DNA of 64,000 nt from Frankiales bacterium (GTDB lineage Bacteria; Actinomycetota; Actinomycetes; Mycobacteriales; SCTD01): NCBI GenBank assembly GCA_025966135.1, contig JAOPVP010000083.1, positions 1-64,000 of the forward strand. Reading direction: 5' to 3'. The notes beneath the pieces are model-generated. The model made no database searches, was not told the origin of the DNA, and worked only from the letters and a program-made list of their open reading frames with translations. Positions 1 through 7,871 of this stretch are shown one piece after another. The translations under genes and the position numbers were made by a program. Each line of letters opens with the position of its first letter. The first letter of the stretch is position 1.

Positions 1-36
1 TCCCGTCCTGTCGTCCGCTACGTACGCGCCTGAGCC

Positions 37-654
37 TCACGCGGCCTGCGTCGCGTGCCGCGTTGGCGTCGGTGTCTGCGCGGGCAGGGCGAGCAGCAAG
101 ATGAGCCCACCGAGGAGGGCGCCGCCTACCACATCGGAGACCCAGTGGGCATGGACCCAGACCATGGCAAGGGCGACGACCGCCGACCAGGCCAGCGCGA
201 GGCCGAGGACCGCGCGTCGGCCAGTGAGTGCAGCCAACGCACCGGCGCACACCAGGTTGGTTGCGGTGTGTCCTGACGGCCACCAGCCGAGCAGCTGAGG
301 TGGCGCGGAACCGGGAGGCCCGGGCCGGTGCAACGCGAGCTTCAGCAGCACGACCGAGACCGAGACGGCAACCACCGCCGGAATCACCGTCCGTACGGCC
401 TCGGACCGACCACGATGGGCAAGAGCCAGCGCCACCACGACCGTCACCGGCACCACCAGCCGTGGGTTGGCGACGAGGATCACTGCGTCACTCAGCCCCT
501 GCGTGATCCCAGCGAGCCCGCTTGCGTGATCCGGCGGCAGCCGATCCTCGATCCAGGTATCGAAGCCATCCGCCCATCCCGCAGCGACGAGGATCAGCAG
601 GCCACCCAGTGCAACGCCGAACGCGAGTGCGGATCTATGTCGGGTGCGGGACAT
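37..654 (-). CDS. PAP2 superfamily membrane phosphatase
   Basis: 205-residue integral membrane protein of the PAP2 (type 2 phosphatidic acid phosphatase) family, which removes phosphate from lipid phosphates or pyrophosphates at the membrane. The three family signatures are visible in order: KLALHRPGPP (KxxxxxxRP), WPSGHT (PSGH) and VWVHAHWVSD (last motif with His and Asp). Several hydrophobic segments surround them, beginning with a signal-anchor-like stretch at residues 8-28. The substrate cannot be read from sequence; undecaprenyl diphosphate or phosphatidylglycerol phosphate are possible. The ATG start is preceded by a TAGGGT -10 box. A second, unrelated-in-position PAP2 gene lies at 42099-42671. 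Confidence 0.88.
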   Translation of the reverse strand: MSRTRHRSALAFGVALGGLLILVAAGWADGFDTWIEDRLPPDHASGLAGITQGLSDAVILVANPRLVVPVTVVVALALAHRGRSEAVRTVIPAVVAVSVSVVLLKLALHRPGPPGSAPPQLLGWWPSGHTATNLVCAGALAALTGRRAVLGLALAWSAVVALAMVWVHAHWVSDVVGGALLGGLILLLALPAQTPTPTRHATQAA

Positions 655-663
655 GGCCTCATC

Positions 664-669
664 ACCCTA
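664..669 (-). promoter_or_regulatory. -10 element (TAGGGT) of the PAP2 gene
   Basis: On the minus strand TAGGGT matches the actinobacterial TANNNT -10 consensus and lies 9 nt before the ATG at 654, so the mRNA would be leaderless or nearly so. No convincing -35 is visible. Confidence 0.4.
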
Positions 670-878
670 CGGCGGGACAGCTCGCCGCTACCTCTGCTGC
701 GTCGGCGGTCTCGGAAAGCGCGTCTCCGGACAACCACGAACCGGCTGCGCCGACATCGAGACGTCTGGCAGGAGGTCGTTTGGGAGCGCGACGATGACGA
801 CGGGACCGGCAGGGTTCGTGAACCGCGCCGCCCCTTGCCGTCAACGGGAAGTGGCGCCGTAGACCTGCCGCCGTGACG

Positions 879-1166
879 TCAGTCCAGATGCTCCGCGAGC
901 TGGTGCAGCATGTTGTCGTCGTAGGCGATGTCGCGGGCCACCTCGGGAGGCGGCGTCCAGCCCTCCGAGATGAGCAGTCGGTACAGCGCGATCCGGGCTT
1001 GGATCACCGCCTCTGCGGCGGTGAGGGTGCGGTCGTAGAGGTCAGAGTCGATCTCGCCCCGACGCAGCCGGGACTCCACGCCGTCTCGGCGTTGCACCGC
1101 CGCGTGGAACGCCCACACGGCGGCCTGCAGCCGGTCTTCGATACCTCGCGTCACGCGGACCTCCAT
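879..1166 (-). CDS. Small hypothetical protein, helical
   Basis: 95-residue protein I do not recognise. It is rich in charged helix-forming residues (RGIEDRLQAAVWAFHAAVQR, then RRGEIDSDLYDRTLTAAEAV) and looks like a soluble three- or four-helix protein without signal peptide or cysteine. The start chosen is the ATG at 1166; an in-frame ATG at 1208 would add MALFLLLRSADASV, which looks less natural. It is transcribed divergently from the VOC gene at 1248. The gene is called because composition is protein-like in this frame only; the function is unknown. Confidence 0.55.
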   Translation of the reverse strand: MEVRVTRGIEDRLQAAVWAFHAAVQRRDGVESRLRRGEIDSDLYDRTLTAAEAVIQARIALYRLLISEGWTPPPEVARDIAYDDNMLHQLAEHLD

Positions 1167-1212
1167 GACTGACGCATCGGCTGATCGGAGCAACAGGAAC
1201 AGGGCCATCCGG

Positions 1213-1240
1213 GTGACATGTCCGTATCCAGTCGTACTGT
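1213..1240 (+). promoter_or_regulatory. Promoter of VOC gene (GTGACA-N16-TACTGT)
   Basis: A -35 GTGACA at 1213-1218 and a -10 TACTGT at 1235-1240, 16 nt apart, end 7 nt before the ATG at 1248. This places the transcription start on or next to the start codon, i.e. a leaderless transcript. Confidence 0.5.
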
Positions 1241-1247
1241 CGCTGGC

Positions 1248-1940
1248 ATGCCCGACGTCGCCTTCAAGGACCTCTGCATCGACGCCAACCGCCCGGAGCT
1301 GGTCGGTCCGTTCTGGGCTGAGCTGCTCGGTCAGGAGGCCGTTCGCCAGGACTCCGGCGACTACCGGCTCGAGGGTGTTCCGCAGGAACGGACGGTCTGG
1401 GTCAACACCGTCCCGGAGCGCCAGGTGGGCAAGAGCCGGGTTCACCTCGACCTGCGCCTGCCTGCCGACGACACCGCCGTACCCGGTGCGTCGGTGGTAC
1501 GGGACCGGGACGACTCGATCCAGTGGCGGGTCATGGCAGACCCCGATGGCCTGGAGTTCTGTGCGTTCGGCCCGCACCCGAGCTACCCCGACGCGCCGGG
1601 CGGACCGTTCGAGCTGGTCGTCGACGCGGCCCAGCCGCGCGCCATCGCGACGTGGTGGGCTGACCGGACCGGCGCGACCGTCCACCAGCAGGACGGCCAG
1701 CCCTGGGTGTGGCTCCAGGGGGCAGCGGGCCTGCCGTTCCTGTTCTGGGTGTTCACCCCGGTGCCCGAGCCGAAGACGACCAAGAACCGCATGCACTGGG
1801 ACGTCATGCTGGCCGACGCCTCGCTCACTGACCTCCTCGAGCAGGGGGCAACCCTCGTTCGGGCGAAGGACGACGAGCTCGACTGGGCGGTGCTTGCTGA
1901 CCCAGAGGGCAACGAGTTCTGCGTCTTTCAGGGTCGTTAG
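1248..1940 (+). CDS. VOC-family (glyoxalase-like) protein, two domains
   Basis: 230-residue protein with two tandem vicinal-oxygen-chelate modules of the glyoxalase-like type common in actinobacteria. Each half carries the characteristic ending of such domains: VMADPDGLEFCAFG in the first and VLADPEGNEFCVFQG in the second. Such proteins may be dioxygenases, isomerases or resistance proteins; nothing here fixes the substrate. ATG 1248 is preferred to the upstream GTG at 1218 because a leaderless promoter ends just before it. Its stop overlaps the stop of the convergent VOC gene in the four bases TTAG. Confidence 0.8.
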   Translation: MPDVAFKDLCIDANRPELVGPFWAELLGQEAVRQDSGDYRLEGVPQERTVWVNTVPERQVGKSRVHLDLRLPADDTAVPGASVVRDRDDSIQWRVMADPDGLEFCAFGPHPSYPDAPGGPFELVVDAAQPRAIATWWADRTGATVHQQDGQPWVWLQGAAGLPFLFWVFTPVPEPKTTKNRMHWDVMLADASLTDLLEQGATLVRAKDDELDWAVLADPEGNEFCVFQGR

Positions 1941-2299
1941 CCGGCCTGGAAGTGCGGGTTGACGATGAAGCCGACGAGAGCGCCTTGCGGGGTGCGGACG
2001 GTCGCTGTGACGATCCCCTCGCCCACGTCGCTCGGCGGTGTGTGGACCTCGGCGCCCAGGGCGACCGCCGCGTCCACCGCAGCCTGCGCATCTGCGACGC
2101 CCCAGTAGGTCAGCGCCCCCTCAGCTGGGTTGCTCCCGGGCAGCAGCCCGAGCTCGTAGCCGGCCACCTCGAAGCCGACGTAGAAGGGCTGGTCGAAGTA
2201 CGGGCCGAAGCCCAGTAAAGCCGTCCACCAGGCCTTGGCCGCGTCGAGGTCGTCGACCGGGTGGATGACGGTTCGCAGTCCCTGGAGCACGAGTGCCAT
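1937..2299 (-). CDS. Single-domain VOC-family protein
   Basis: 120-residue protein with one glyoxalase/bleomycin-resistance fold: VIHPVDDLDAAKAWWTALLG at the N-terminus, then GFEVAGYELGL and a C-terminal VRTPQGALVGFIVNPHF. The fold is metal-binding in many homologues, but the ligand residues are not obvious here. The start at ATG 2299 is taken because family homology begins there; the upstream extension of the open frame is low-complexity and antisense-like. Converges with the two-domain VOC gene, sharing stop-codon bases. Confidence 0.78.
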   Translation of the reverse strand: MALVLQGLRTVIHPVDDLDAAKAWWTALLGFGPYFDQPFYVGFEVAGYELGLLPGSNPAEGALTYWGVADAQAAVDAAVALGAEVHTPPSDVGEGIVTATVRTPQGALVGFIVNPHFQAG

Positions 2300-2344
2300 G
2301 GGCGACAGACTCGCACGGCCGGGCTCCGCGTAACGTGGTCGCCC

Positions 2345-3013
2345 ATGACCACCTACTGCGCGCCGTGCCTCGCCGACCTGGCCCTCGTCCGCGAGGCCGT
2401 GACGGCTGTGTCCGGCACCGCGTCCTGCATGGCCCATGCCGTGTTGTTGACGCACCCCACCGACACCCCCCAGCGACGCTTGACCCGCCTCGGCGAGCTG
2501 CGGACCCTGGCCGAGGGCAAGCTCGCGACCGCGTCCACCGAGGACGTGCCCGCGATCGAGCTGCTCGTACAGGAGTACGCGCTCGCCGGCGCCATGGACA
2601 TGACGGTCCCGCTGCGCGACCTCGCCGGTGACCGCACCCCGCGCCCCCCGAAGTCGCGGCGCAACCGCCCCGGTCGCGGTGACCGTCCCGAGGGAGAGCG
2701 CGGGCCGCGTCCCGAGCGTGGAGACCGTGGGCCCCGTCCCGAGCAGGCGGTCTCCGAGGGCGCTCCTGCCGACACTGTGCCTGCTGAGGCCACTCCCGCC
2801 GAGAGCGCACCCGTGGAGTCTGCACCGACGGCTTCGGTGGACAGCCCGACGCCTGCCGTCTCAGAGGCTCCCGCCGTCTCGGAGGCCCCCGCGGTCGCCT
2901 CGGCCCCCGCCGTCTCGGAGGCTCCGCCCACGCCGGAGGCGCCCGCCGCGCCGTCAGCACCCGCACAGCCGGCCCCGGCCCCCGTGGTGGAGCCCGCGCA
3001 CTCGGACAGCTGA
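2345..3013 (+). CDS. Hypothetical protein with long Ala/Pro/Glu-rich tail
   Basis: 222 residues. The first ~90 residues form a compact, probably helical domain (MTTYCAPCLADLALVREAVT) with a CxxC pair at positions 5 and 8. Residues ~95-130 are basic and Arg/Gly/Pro/Glu-rich with repeated RGDRPEGERGPRPE-like units. The remainder is disordered, built of (V/A)SEAPAV-type repeats visible as imperfect 18-nt repeats around 2860-2930. The N-terminal domain is unknown to me; the tail resembles disordered RNA- or cell-wall-associated linkers. A TAACGT -10-like box lies 8 nt before the ATG. Confidence 0.7.
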   Translation: MTTYCAPCLADLALVREAVTAVSGTASCMAHAVLLTHPTDTPQRRLTRLGELRTLAEGKLATASTEDVPAIELLVQEYALAGAMDMTVPLRDLAGDRTPRPPKSRRNRPGRGDRPEGERGPRPERGDRGPRPEQAVSEGAPADTVPAEATPAESAPVESAPTASVDSPTPAVSEAPAVSEAPAVASAPAVSEAPPTPEAPAAPSAPAQPAPAPVVEPAHSDS

Positions 3014-3029
3014 CCGGAGCCGCCACTCA

Positions 3030-3035
3030 TAGGCT
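3030..3035 (+). promoter_or_regulatory. -10 element (TAGGCT) of cobD-cobQ
   Basis: TAGGCT lies exactly 6 nt before the cobD ATG at 3042, predicting a leaderless cobD-cobQ transcript. There is no room for a cobalamin riboswitch in the 28-nt gap, so this pair appears to lack B12 feedback by leader RNA. Confidence 0.45.
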
Positions 3036-3041
3036 GGCGGC

Positions 3042-3992
3042 ATGCCCTCCCGCGCCTGGCCCACCGCCGTCGGTATCGCTGGTGGCCTGGGCCTGGATGC
3101 GCTGCTCGCCGACCCGCGTCGGGGACACCCGGTTGCGGCCTTCGGCGTGCTCGCCGCCACGACGGAACGCCTGGTGCACAAGGACTCTCGGACGGTCGGG
3201 GCGCTTTACGCCGTTGGCCTGACGGGGGCAGCTGGCCTGGCCGGTGCCGGTCTGGTCAGGTCCGTACGGCGACCAGGTGGGCTGGCAGCGCTCACCGCCC
3301 TGGCCACCTGGGTGGTCGTCGGGGGGACGACGCTGCGGCGCGAGGCCTCGGCCATGCACAGCCTGCTCGAGGGCGGTGACGTGGACGGTGCCCGCGCGCG
3401 GCTGTCGCACCTGTGCGGCCGGGACTCCTCCACGCTGGATGTCCCCGGCCTGGCCCGGGCCACCGTCGAGTCGGTGGCCGAGAACACCTCCGACGCCGTC
3501 GTCGGGCCGTTGTTCTGGGGCACGGTCGCCGGGGTACCCGGGCTGCTGGCCTACCGGGCGGTGAACACCCTCGACGCGATGGTGGGCCACCGCTCGCAGC
3601 GGTACCTGCGCTTCGGCTGGGCGGCTGCGCGGCTCGACGACGCCGCCAACTTCCTGCCCGCGCGGCTGACGGCTGGACTCACCGTGGCGCTTGCCCCCGT
3701 GGTCGACGGCCGCCCGCACGCCGCGTTCCGGGCGTGGCGGCGGGATGGTGGCAAGCACCCGTCACCCAACGCCGGTCCAGTTGAGGCGTCCTTCGCCGGC
3801 GCGCTCGGACGCACCCTCGGTGGCCGGCTCACCTACTCCGGGCGGGTCGAGGACCGGCCGTTGCTCGGCAACGGCCCCGGGCCGACGGTCCCGGACATCG
3901 CCCGGGCCGCGCGACTGTCCTCGGCCGTGTCGCTTGCCGCGGGGGCGACGGCGGTCGCCGTACGAGGGCTGGTTGTCGGGGGCCGTCGGTGA
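3042..3992 (+). CDS. cobD: Adenosylcobinamide-phosphate synthase CobD/CbiB
   Basis: 316-residue polytopic membrane enzyme that attaches (R)-1-amino-2-propanol or its phosphate to adenosylcobyric acid, giving adenosylcobinamide (phosphate). Family marks include the N-terminal [21 protein letters not shown] with the conserved DxxxxDP-x-HPV pattern, [20 protein letters not shown], and [20 protein letters not shown]. Length is normal for the family. It overlaps cobQ by four bases (GTGA), so the two late-pathway enzymes are translationally coupled. The substrate amine precursor, threonine phosphate, would be decarboxylated by CobC encoded at ~24.1-25.2 kb. Confidence 0.95.
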   Translation: MPSRAWPTAVGIAGGLGLDALLADPRRGHPVAAFGVLAATTERLVHKDSRTVGALYAVGLTGAAGLAGAGLVRSVRRPGGLAALTALATWVVVGGTTLRREASAMHSLLEGGDVDGARARLSHLCGRDSSTLDVPGLARATVESVAENTSDAVVGPLFWGTVAGVPGLLAYRAVNTLDAMVGHRSQRYLRFGWAAARLDDAANFLPARLTAGLTVALAPVVDGRPHAAFRAWRRDGGKHPSPNAGPVEASFAGALGRTLGGRLTYSGRVEDRPLLGNGPGPTVPDIARAARLSSAVSLAAGATAVAVRGLVVGGRR

Positions 3993-5470
3993 AGGGCGCG
4001 CTGCTCGTCGCGGGCACGACCTCCGACGCAGGCAAGTCGGTTCTGACCGCGGGTCTGTGCCGCTGGCTGGCGCGCCAGGGCGTGAAGGTCGCCCCGTTCA
4101 AGGCGCAGAACATGTCCCTCAACTCGGCCGTCACCGTCGACGGCGCCGAGATCGGACGGGCGCAGGCGGTGCAGGCGGCGGCCGCCGGCGTCGCGCCCGA
4201 GGCGGCCATGAACCCGGTGCTGCTCAAGCCGGGTTCCGACCGCACTTCGCAATTGGTGCTGCTCGGCAAGCCGTACGCGGAGGTGTCGGCCCTGTCGTAC
4301 CGCGACCACAAGCCGGCGCTGCTGCAGGTCGCGCTGGAGTGCCTGTCGGATCTGCGCTCCCGCTTCGACGTGGTCATCTGCGAGGGCGCCGGTTCGCCGG
4401 CCGAGATCAACCTGCGGGCAACCGACATCGCCAACATGGGGCTGGCACGCGCAGCCTCACTGCCGGTCCTGGTCGTCGGCGACATCAACCCGGGAGGGGT
4501 GTTCGCGGGGCTGTTCGGGACCCTCGCACTGCTGTCGCCGCAGGACCAGGCGCTGGTGTGCGGGTTCGTGGTCAACAAGTTCCGCGGCGACCCGGCACTG
4601 CTTCAGCCCGGGTTGGACATGCTCGCCAGGTTGACAGGGCGCCCGACCCTCGGCGTCCTCCCCTGGACCGAAGGTCTCGAGCTCGATGTCGAGGACTCGC
4701 TTGGACTGGCGGCCCCGGTTGCGCCGCTGCCCGCGGTCGGCCGGGACGTCTTGCGGGTATCTGTGGTCCGGCTGCCGAGGCTGTCGAACTGGACCGACGT
4801 CGACGCGCTGCGGTCGGAGCCGGGGGTGCTGGTGCGGTTCGCGACGACGCCGGAGGAGCTTGCGGACGCGGACCTGGTAGTGCTCCCAGGGACGCGGCAG
4901 ACCGTGGCCGACCTGGCCTGGCTCCGGGCCCGCGGGCTGGACCAGGCGCTGCTGCGACGCGAGCGGCCGGTGCTCGGGATCTGCGGTGGCTACCAGATGC
5001 TCGGCAGCTCGATCTCGGACGCCGTGGAGTCGGGTGCTGGGGACGTCGACGGGCTAGGCCTGCTCCCGGTGACCACGGTCTTTGGCTCCGACAAGGTGCT
5101 GGCCCGGCCGGTCGGCTCGTGGCGCGGGCACGTCGTGGACACGGCCTACGAGATCCACCACGGGCGGATCACTGTGTCGGCGGGGGAGTCGTTCCTGGAC
5201 GGCGTGCAGGTGGGCGCCGTGAGCGGCACGGTGTGGCACGGGGCCCTGGAGAGCGACGGCTTCCGCAGGGCCTACCTGTCCGAGGTGGCGGCCCTGGTGG
5301 GTCGTGACTGGGAGCCCGGGACCGACGCCTTCGAGGACGTCCGACAGGCCCGCCTCGACCTGCTCGGCGACGTGGTGGCCGACCACCTCGACACCGACGG
5401 GGTCGTGCGCCTCCTCGAACACGGCGCGACCCCGGGGCTGCCCTTCATCCCTCCGGGCGCCCCAGCCTGA
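3989..5470 (+). CDS. cobQ: Cobyric acid synthase CobQ/CbiP
   Basis: 493 residues. ATP- and glutamine-dependent amidation of four peripheral carboxylates of adenosylcobyrinic a,c-diamide. The N-terminal synthetase half starts with the P-loop-like [19 protein letters not shown]; the C-terminal half is a class I glutamine amidotransferase with nucleophile Cys332 in [10 protein letters not shown] and the catalytic His at 390/391 in YEIHHGR. GTG start in a GTGA overlap with cobD. Length is typical. Followed by a terminator-like hairpin that belongs to the convergent MFS gene. Confidence 0.96.
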   Translation: MKGALLVAGTTSDAGKSVLTAGLCRWLARQGVKVAPFKAQNMSLNSAVTVDGAEIGRAQAVQAAAAGVAPEAAMNPVLLKPGSDRTSQLVLLGKPYAEVSALSYRDHKPALLQVALECLSDLRSRFDVVICEGAGSPAEINLRATDIANMGLARAASLPVLVVGDINPGGVFAGLFGTLALLSPQDQALVCGFVVNKFRGDPALLQPGLDMLARLTGRPTLGVLPWTEGLELDVEDSLGLAAPVAPLPAVGRDVLRVSVVRLPRLSNWTDVDALRSEPGVLVRFATTPEELADADLVVLPGTRQTVADLAWLRARGLDQALLRRERPVLGICGGYQMLGSSISDAVESGAGDVDGLGLLPVTTVFGSDKVLARPVGSWRGHVVDTAYEIHHGRITVSAGESFLDGVQVGAVSGTVWHGALESDGFRRAYLSEVAALVGRDWEPGTDAFEDVRQARLDLLGDVVADHLDTDGVVRLLEHGATPGLPFIPPGAPA

Positions 5471-5472
5471 GC

Positions 5473-5546
5473 AAAAACCTCGCCGATCATGGTGCTTGTG
5501 CTCGGTAGTCACGCTCAGCGCGCGGGCACAAGTTCCATGATCGGCG
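5473..5546 (-). terminator. Rho-independent terminator of the MFS gene
   Basis: Arms at 5481-5501 and 5526-5546 are complementary in 19 of 21 positions around a 24-nt loop. Read on the minus strand the hairpin is followed by AGG and a TTTTT run (plus-strand AAAAA 5473-5477), a classic intrinsic terminator for the MFS gene. On the plus strand it could also act as a barrier after cobQ, though no U-run follows. Confidence 0.7.
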
Positions 5547-5563
5547 GGGGAGGGGGCGGGCCG

Positions 5564-7063
5564 TCAGGCGGGGACGGCCTCCTTGAGGGCGGCGGCGGCG
5601 TCCTCCTTGCTGACGCGGACCATCGCGAACATCACCGCTGCGGCGGCGAACAGCAGCCCCGAACCGACGAGGAAGCCGGCGTCCCAGCCGTGCACCGCGT
5701 TGGTGTAGTCCGGTCGGCCGTTCGCGATCCCGAGGCCGCCGAGGGCGTTGGTGCGGGCCACCGACACGGCCGTGAGTACGGCGAGGCCGAGGGCCCCGCC
5801 CACCTGCTGGCCGGCGTTCAGGAGCGCCGACGCGATGCCCGCATCCTCGTGGGGGACACCCGCGACCGCGGAGCTCGTCAGGGCGACGAACGTCATGCCC
5901 ATGCCGAACGCAACGCAGGCCAGCGCCGGGAGGATGACGCCGAGGTAGGAGGAGTGGACCTCCAGGCGCAGGCCCAGCTGCAGCAGGCCGAAGCCGGCGA
6001 GCGACGGGCCGGCGAGCAGCAGCGGCCGGGGCCCGATCTTCCCGAGCAGCTGAGCACCGATGCCGGCGCTGACGCCGATCAGGACGGTCATCGGCAGGAA
6101 CAGCAGGCCCGACTTGACGGGGCTGTACTGGTTGACCAGCTGCATCCACAGGATGAGGAAGAAGAAGATCGCGAAGATCCCAGCGCCGACCAGCAGCGAC
6201 CCGAGGTCTGCCCCAAGGACGCTGCGGTTGACGAACAGGCGGAACGGCACGAGCGGGTTCTTGGCCCGGACCTGAACTGTGCCGAAGGCGAACAGCAGGG
6301 CTACGGCCAGGACCAGGAGCCCGATCGTCTTGCCGGAGGCCCAGCCGTAGGCGTTGCCCTTGACGAGCGCGTAGACCAGCGTCATGAGGCCGCCGGTGAC
6401 GAGCACCGCGCCGGGGACGTCGAAGCCCTTGGCGCGCTCGTCCTTGCTCTCGGGCACGAAGCTCAAGGCGCCGAAGATGGCCACCGCGGCGATGGGGACG
6501 TTGACGAACAGCACCCAGCGCCAGGACGCGTACTCGGTGAGCACTCCACCGAGGATGAGGCCGATCGCGGCACCTCCGGCGGTAATGGCGGAGAAGATGC
6601 CGAGCGCCCGGTTGCGCTCCTTGCCCTCGGCGAAGACGACGGTGAGCAACGCGAGCGCGGAGGGCGACATCAGCGCGCCGCCGATGCCTTGCACGCCCCG
6701 GGCCGTGATGAGCAGACCGAGGTTGCTCGATAGGCCGCCGAGCAGGGACGCGAACGCGAACAGCGAGGCGCCGGTGATGAACACCTTCCGCCGGCCGATG
6801 CGGTCACCGAGCTTGCCGCCGAGCAGCAGGAAGCCACCGAAGGTGAGCGTGTAGCCGGTGACGATCCACTGGAGGTCGCCGGTGTTGGCCACCTTCAGGG
6901 CCTTGCCGATGTCCGGGATGGCGACGTTCACGATGGTCGCGTCGAGCACGACCATCAGCTGGCTCATGGCGATGATGAGCAGCGCCAGCCCCTTGTGCAC
7001 GGTGCGCCCGTCGGCGTGCAGCACCTCGCTCGGGACAGGTGCGGTGTGTTGTGCGGTGGTCAC
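5564..7063 (-). CDS. MFS multidrug exporter, DHA2 (EmrB/QacA) family
   Basis: 499-residue transporter of the 14-TM drug:H+ antiporter family. Visible signatures: VVLDATIVNVAIPDIGKAL in TM1 (motif D1), LGDRIGRRKVFITGA in loop 2-3 (motif A) and GAAIGLILGGVLTEY (antiporter motif C). Such pumps export lipophilic drugs or biocides. GTG start with GAGGGG ribosome binding site 8 nt upstream. Divergent from a TetR gene whose likely operator lies in the 71-nt intergenic region, so drug-responsive derepression is the natural model. The pair interrupts the cobalamin genes and has no evident link to B12. Confidence 0.92.
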   Translation of the reverse strand: MTTAQHTAPVPSEVLHADGRTVHKGLALLIIAMSQLMVVLDATIVNVAIPDIGKALKVANTGDLQWIVTGYTLTFGGFLLLGGKLGDRIGRRKVFITGASLFAFASLLGGLSSNLGLLITARGVQGIGGALMSPSALALLTVVFAEGKERNRALGIFSAITAGGAAIGLILGGVLTEYASWRWVLFVNVPIAAVAIFGALSFVPESKDERAKGFDVPGAVLVTGGLMTLVYALVKGNAYGWASGKTIGLLVLAVALLFAFGTVQVRAKNPLVPFRLFVNRSVLGADLGSLLVGAGIFAIFFFLILWMQLVNQYSPVKSGLLFLPMTVLIGVSAGIGAQLLGKIGPRPLLLAGPSLAGFGLLQLGLRLEVHSSYLGVILPALACVAFGMGMTFVALTSSAVAGVPHEDAGIASALLNAGQQVGGALGLAVLTAVSVARTNALGGLGIANGRPDYTNAVHGWDAGFLVGSGLLFAAAAVMFAMVRVSKEDAAAALKEAVPA

Positions 7064-7082
7064 GACATTCCCCTCTACGTGC

Positions 7083-7136
7083 GTTGACTCAACAACCGTA
7101 GACCGTTGCGCAACGAACGGTCAACCGCTGTAGAGT
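7083..7136. promoter_or_regulatory. Divergent promoter/operator region, MFS and tetR
   Basis: The perfect 12-bp palindrome CGTTGCGCAACG (7104-7115) sits between a minus-strand TTGACC -35 (about 7119-7124) and TCTACG -10, i.e. inside the MFS promoter spacer, where a bound TetR dimer would block transcription. A TAGAGT -10 box (7131-7136) serves tetR and ends 7 nt before the GTG at 7144. A second small palindrome GTTGACTCAAC is at 7083-7093. Confidence 0.5.
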
Positions 7137-7143
7137 GACGTGT

Positions 7144-7794
7144 GTGACAACGTCTAGCCTGCCTGCCGGGTCCGACAGTGCTGACCGAGAGCAGCGCGGT
7201 GACCTGGAGCAGCACGTCGGTACTGAGCGGCTGCCCCGCGAGGAGCGCCGCCGCCGCACCGAGGCGACGATCCTCGAGGCCGCTCGCGAGCTGTTCGCCG
7301 AGCTCGGCTTCGAGCGCGCGACCATCCGCGCCGTCGCCGCCCGTGCTGGGATCGACCCCGCTTTGGTGATGCAGTACTACGGCAACAAGGAGGGGCTGTT
7401 CGCAGCCTCCGCCAGGTGGCACGTCGACCACAAGCGACTTTCCGAGGCGAGTCTGAGTGACGTTCCTCTCACTGCGCTCGACGACCTGTTCTCCGGCATG
7501 GAGGATCCCGAGCGCAGGGACGGCGCCATTGCCCTGCTGCGCAACTGCCTGACTCACGAGAGCGCCCTGGGCGTCATACGCGACGACGTGATGTGCGAGC
7601 CGCAGGCGATGATCGCGAAGACCATCGGCGGCGACGAAGGTGAGCTGCGGGCCGGCCTGCTCGGCGCCACCATGATCGGCATCACCCTCGCGAAATACCT
7701 GCTGGAGATCCCCGCCGTCGCCCAGGCCTCTCGGGAGGACATCGAGCGCGTCATGGCCCCGGTTCTCACGGCGTTGGTCAATCCCGACGCCTGA
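7144..7794 (+). CDS. TetR/AcrR-family transcriptional regulator
   Basis: 216 residues from the GTG at 7144 (a GTG at 7135 would add three residues). The helix-turn-helix is in EAARELFAELGFERATIRAV followed by AARAGIDPALVMQYYGNKEG, the standard TetR recognition helix and N-terminal signature. The C-terminal ligand domain is family-variable (TetR_C type). Divergent orientation to the MFS exporter and the palindrome between them indicate a local repressor of the pump. Start choice rests on the TAGAGT -10 box 7 nt upstream of 7144. Confidence 0.88.
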   Translation: MTTSSLPAGSDSADREQRGDLEQHVGTERLPREERRRRTEATILEAARELFAELGFERATIRAVAARAGIDPALVMQYYGNKEGLFAASARWHVDHKRLSEASLSDVPLTALDDLFSGMEDPERRDGAIALLRNCLTHESALGVIRDDVMCEPQAMIAKTIGGDEGELRAGLLGATMIGITLAKYLLEIPAVAQASREDIERVMAPVLTALVNPDA

Positions 7795-7871
7795 CCACCG
7801 CTGCGGGCACCGTCGCCGGCGATTGCCTGGCGGTCTTCAACGCCCGTGAACGGACCAGCGAGAATGGGCAG

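Noticed and set aside
2860..2930. Short SEAPAV repeats as a CRISPR-like array
   Set aside because: Repeats are in-frame low-complexity coding units without spacers of constant length or palindromic repeats.
5564..7794. MFS/TetR pair as a cobalt or corrinoid transporter system
   Set aside because: Sequence is a typical DHA2 drug exporter; its place among cob genes is the only argument.
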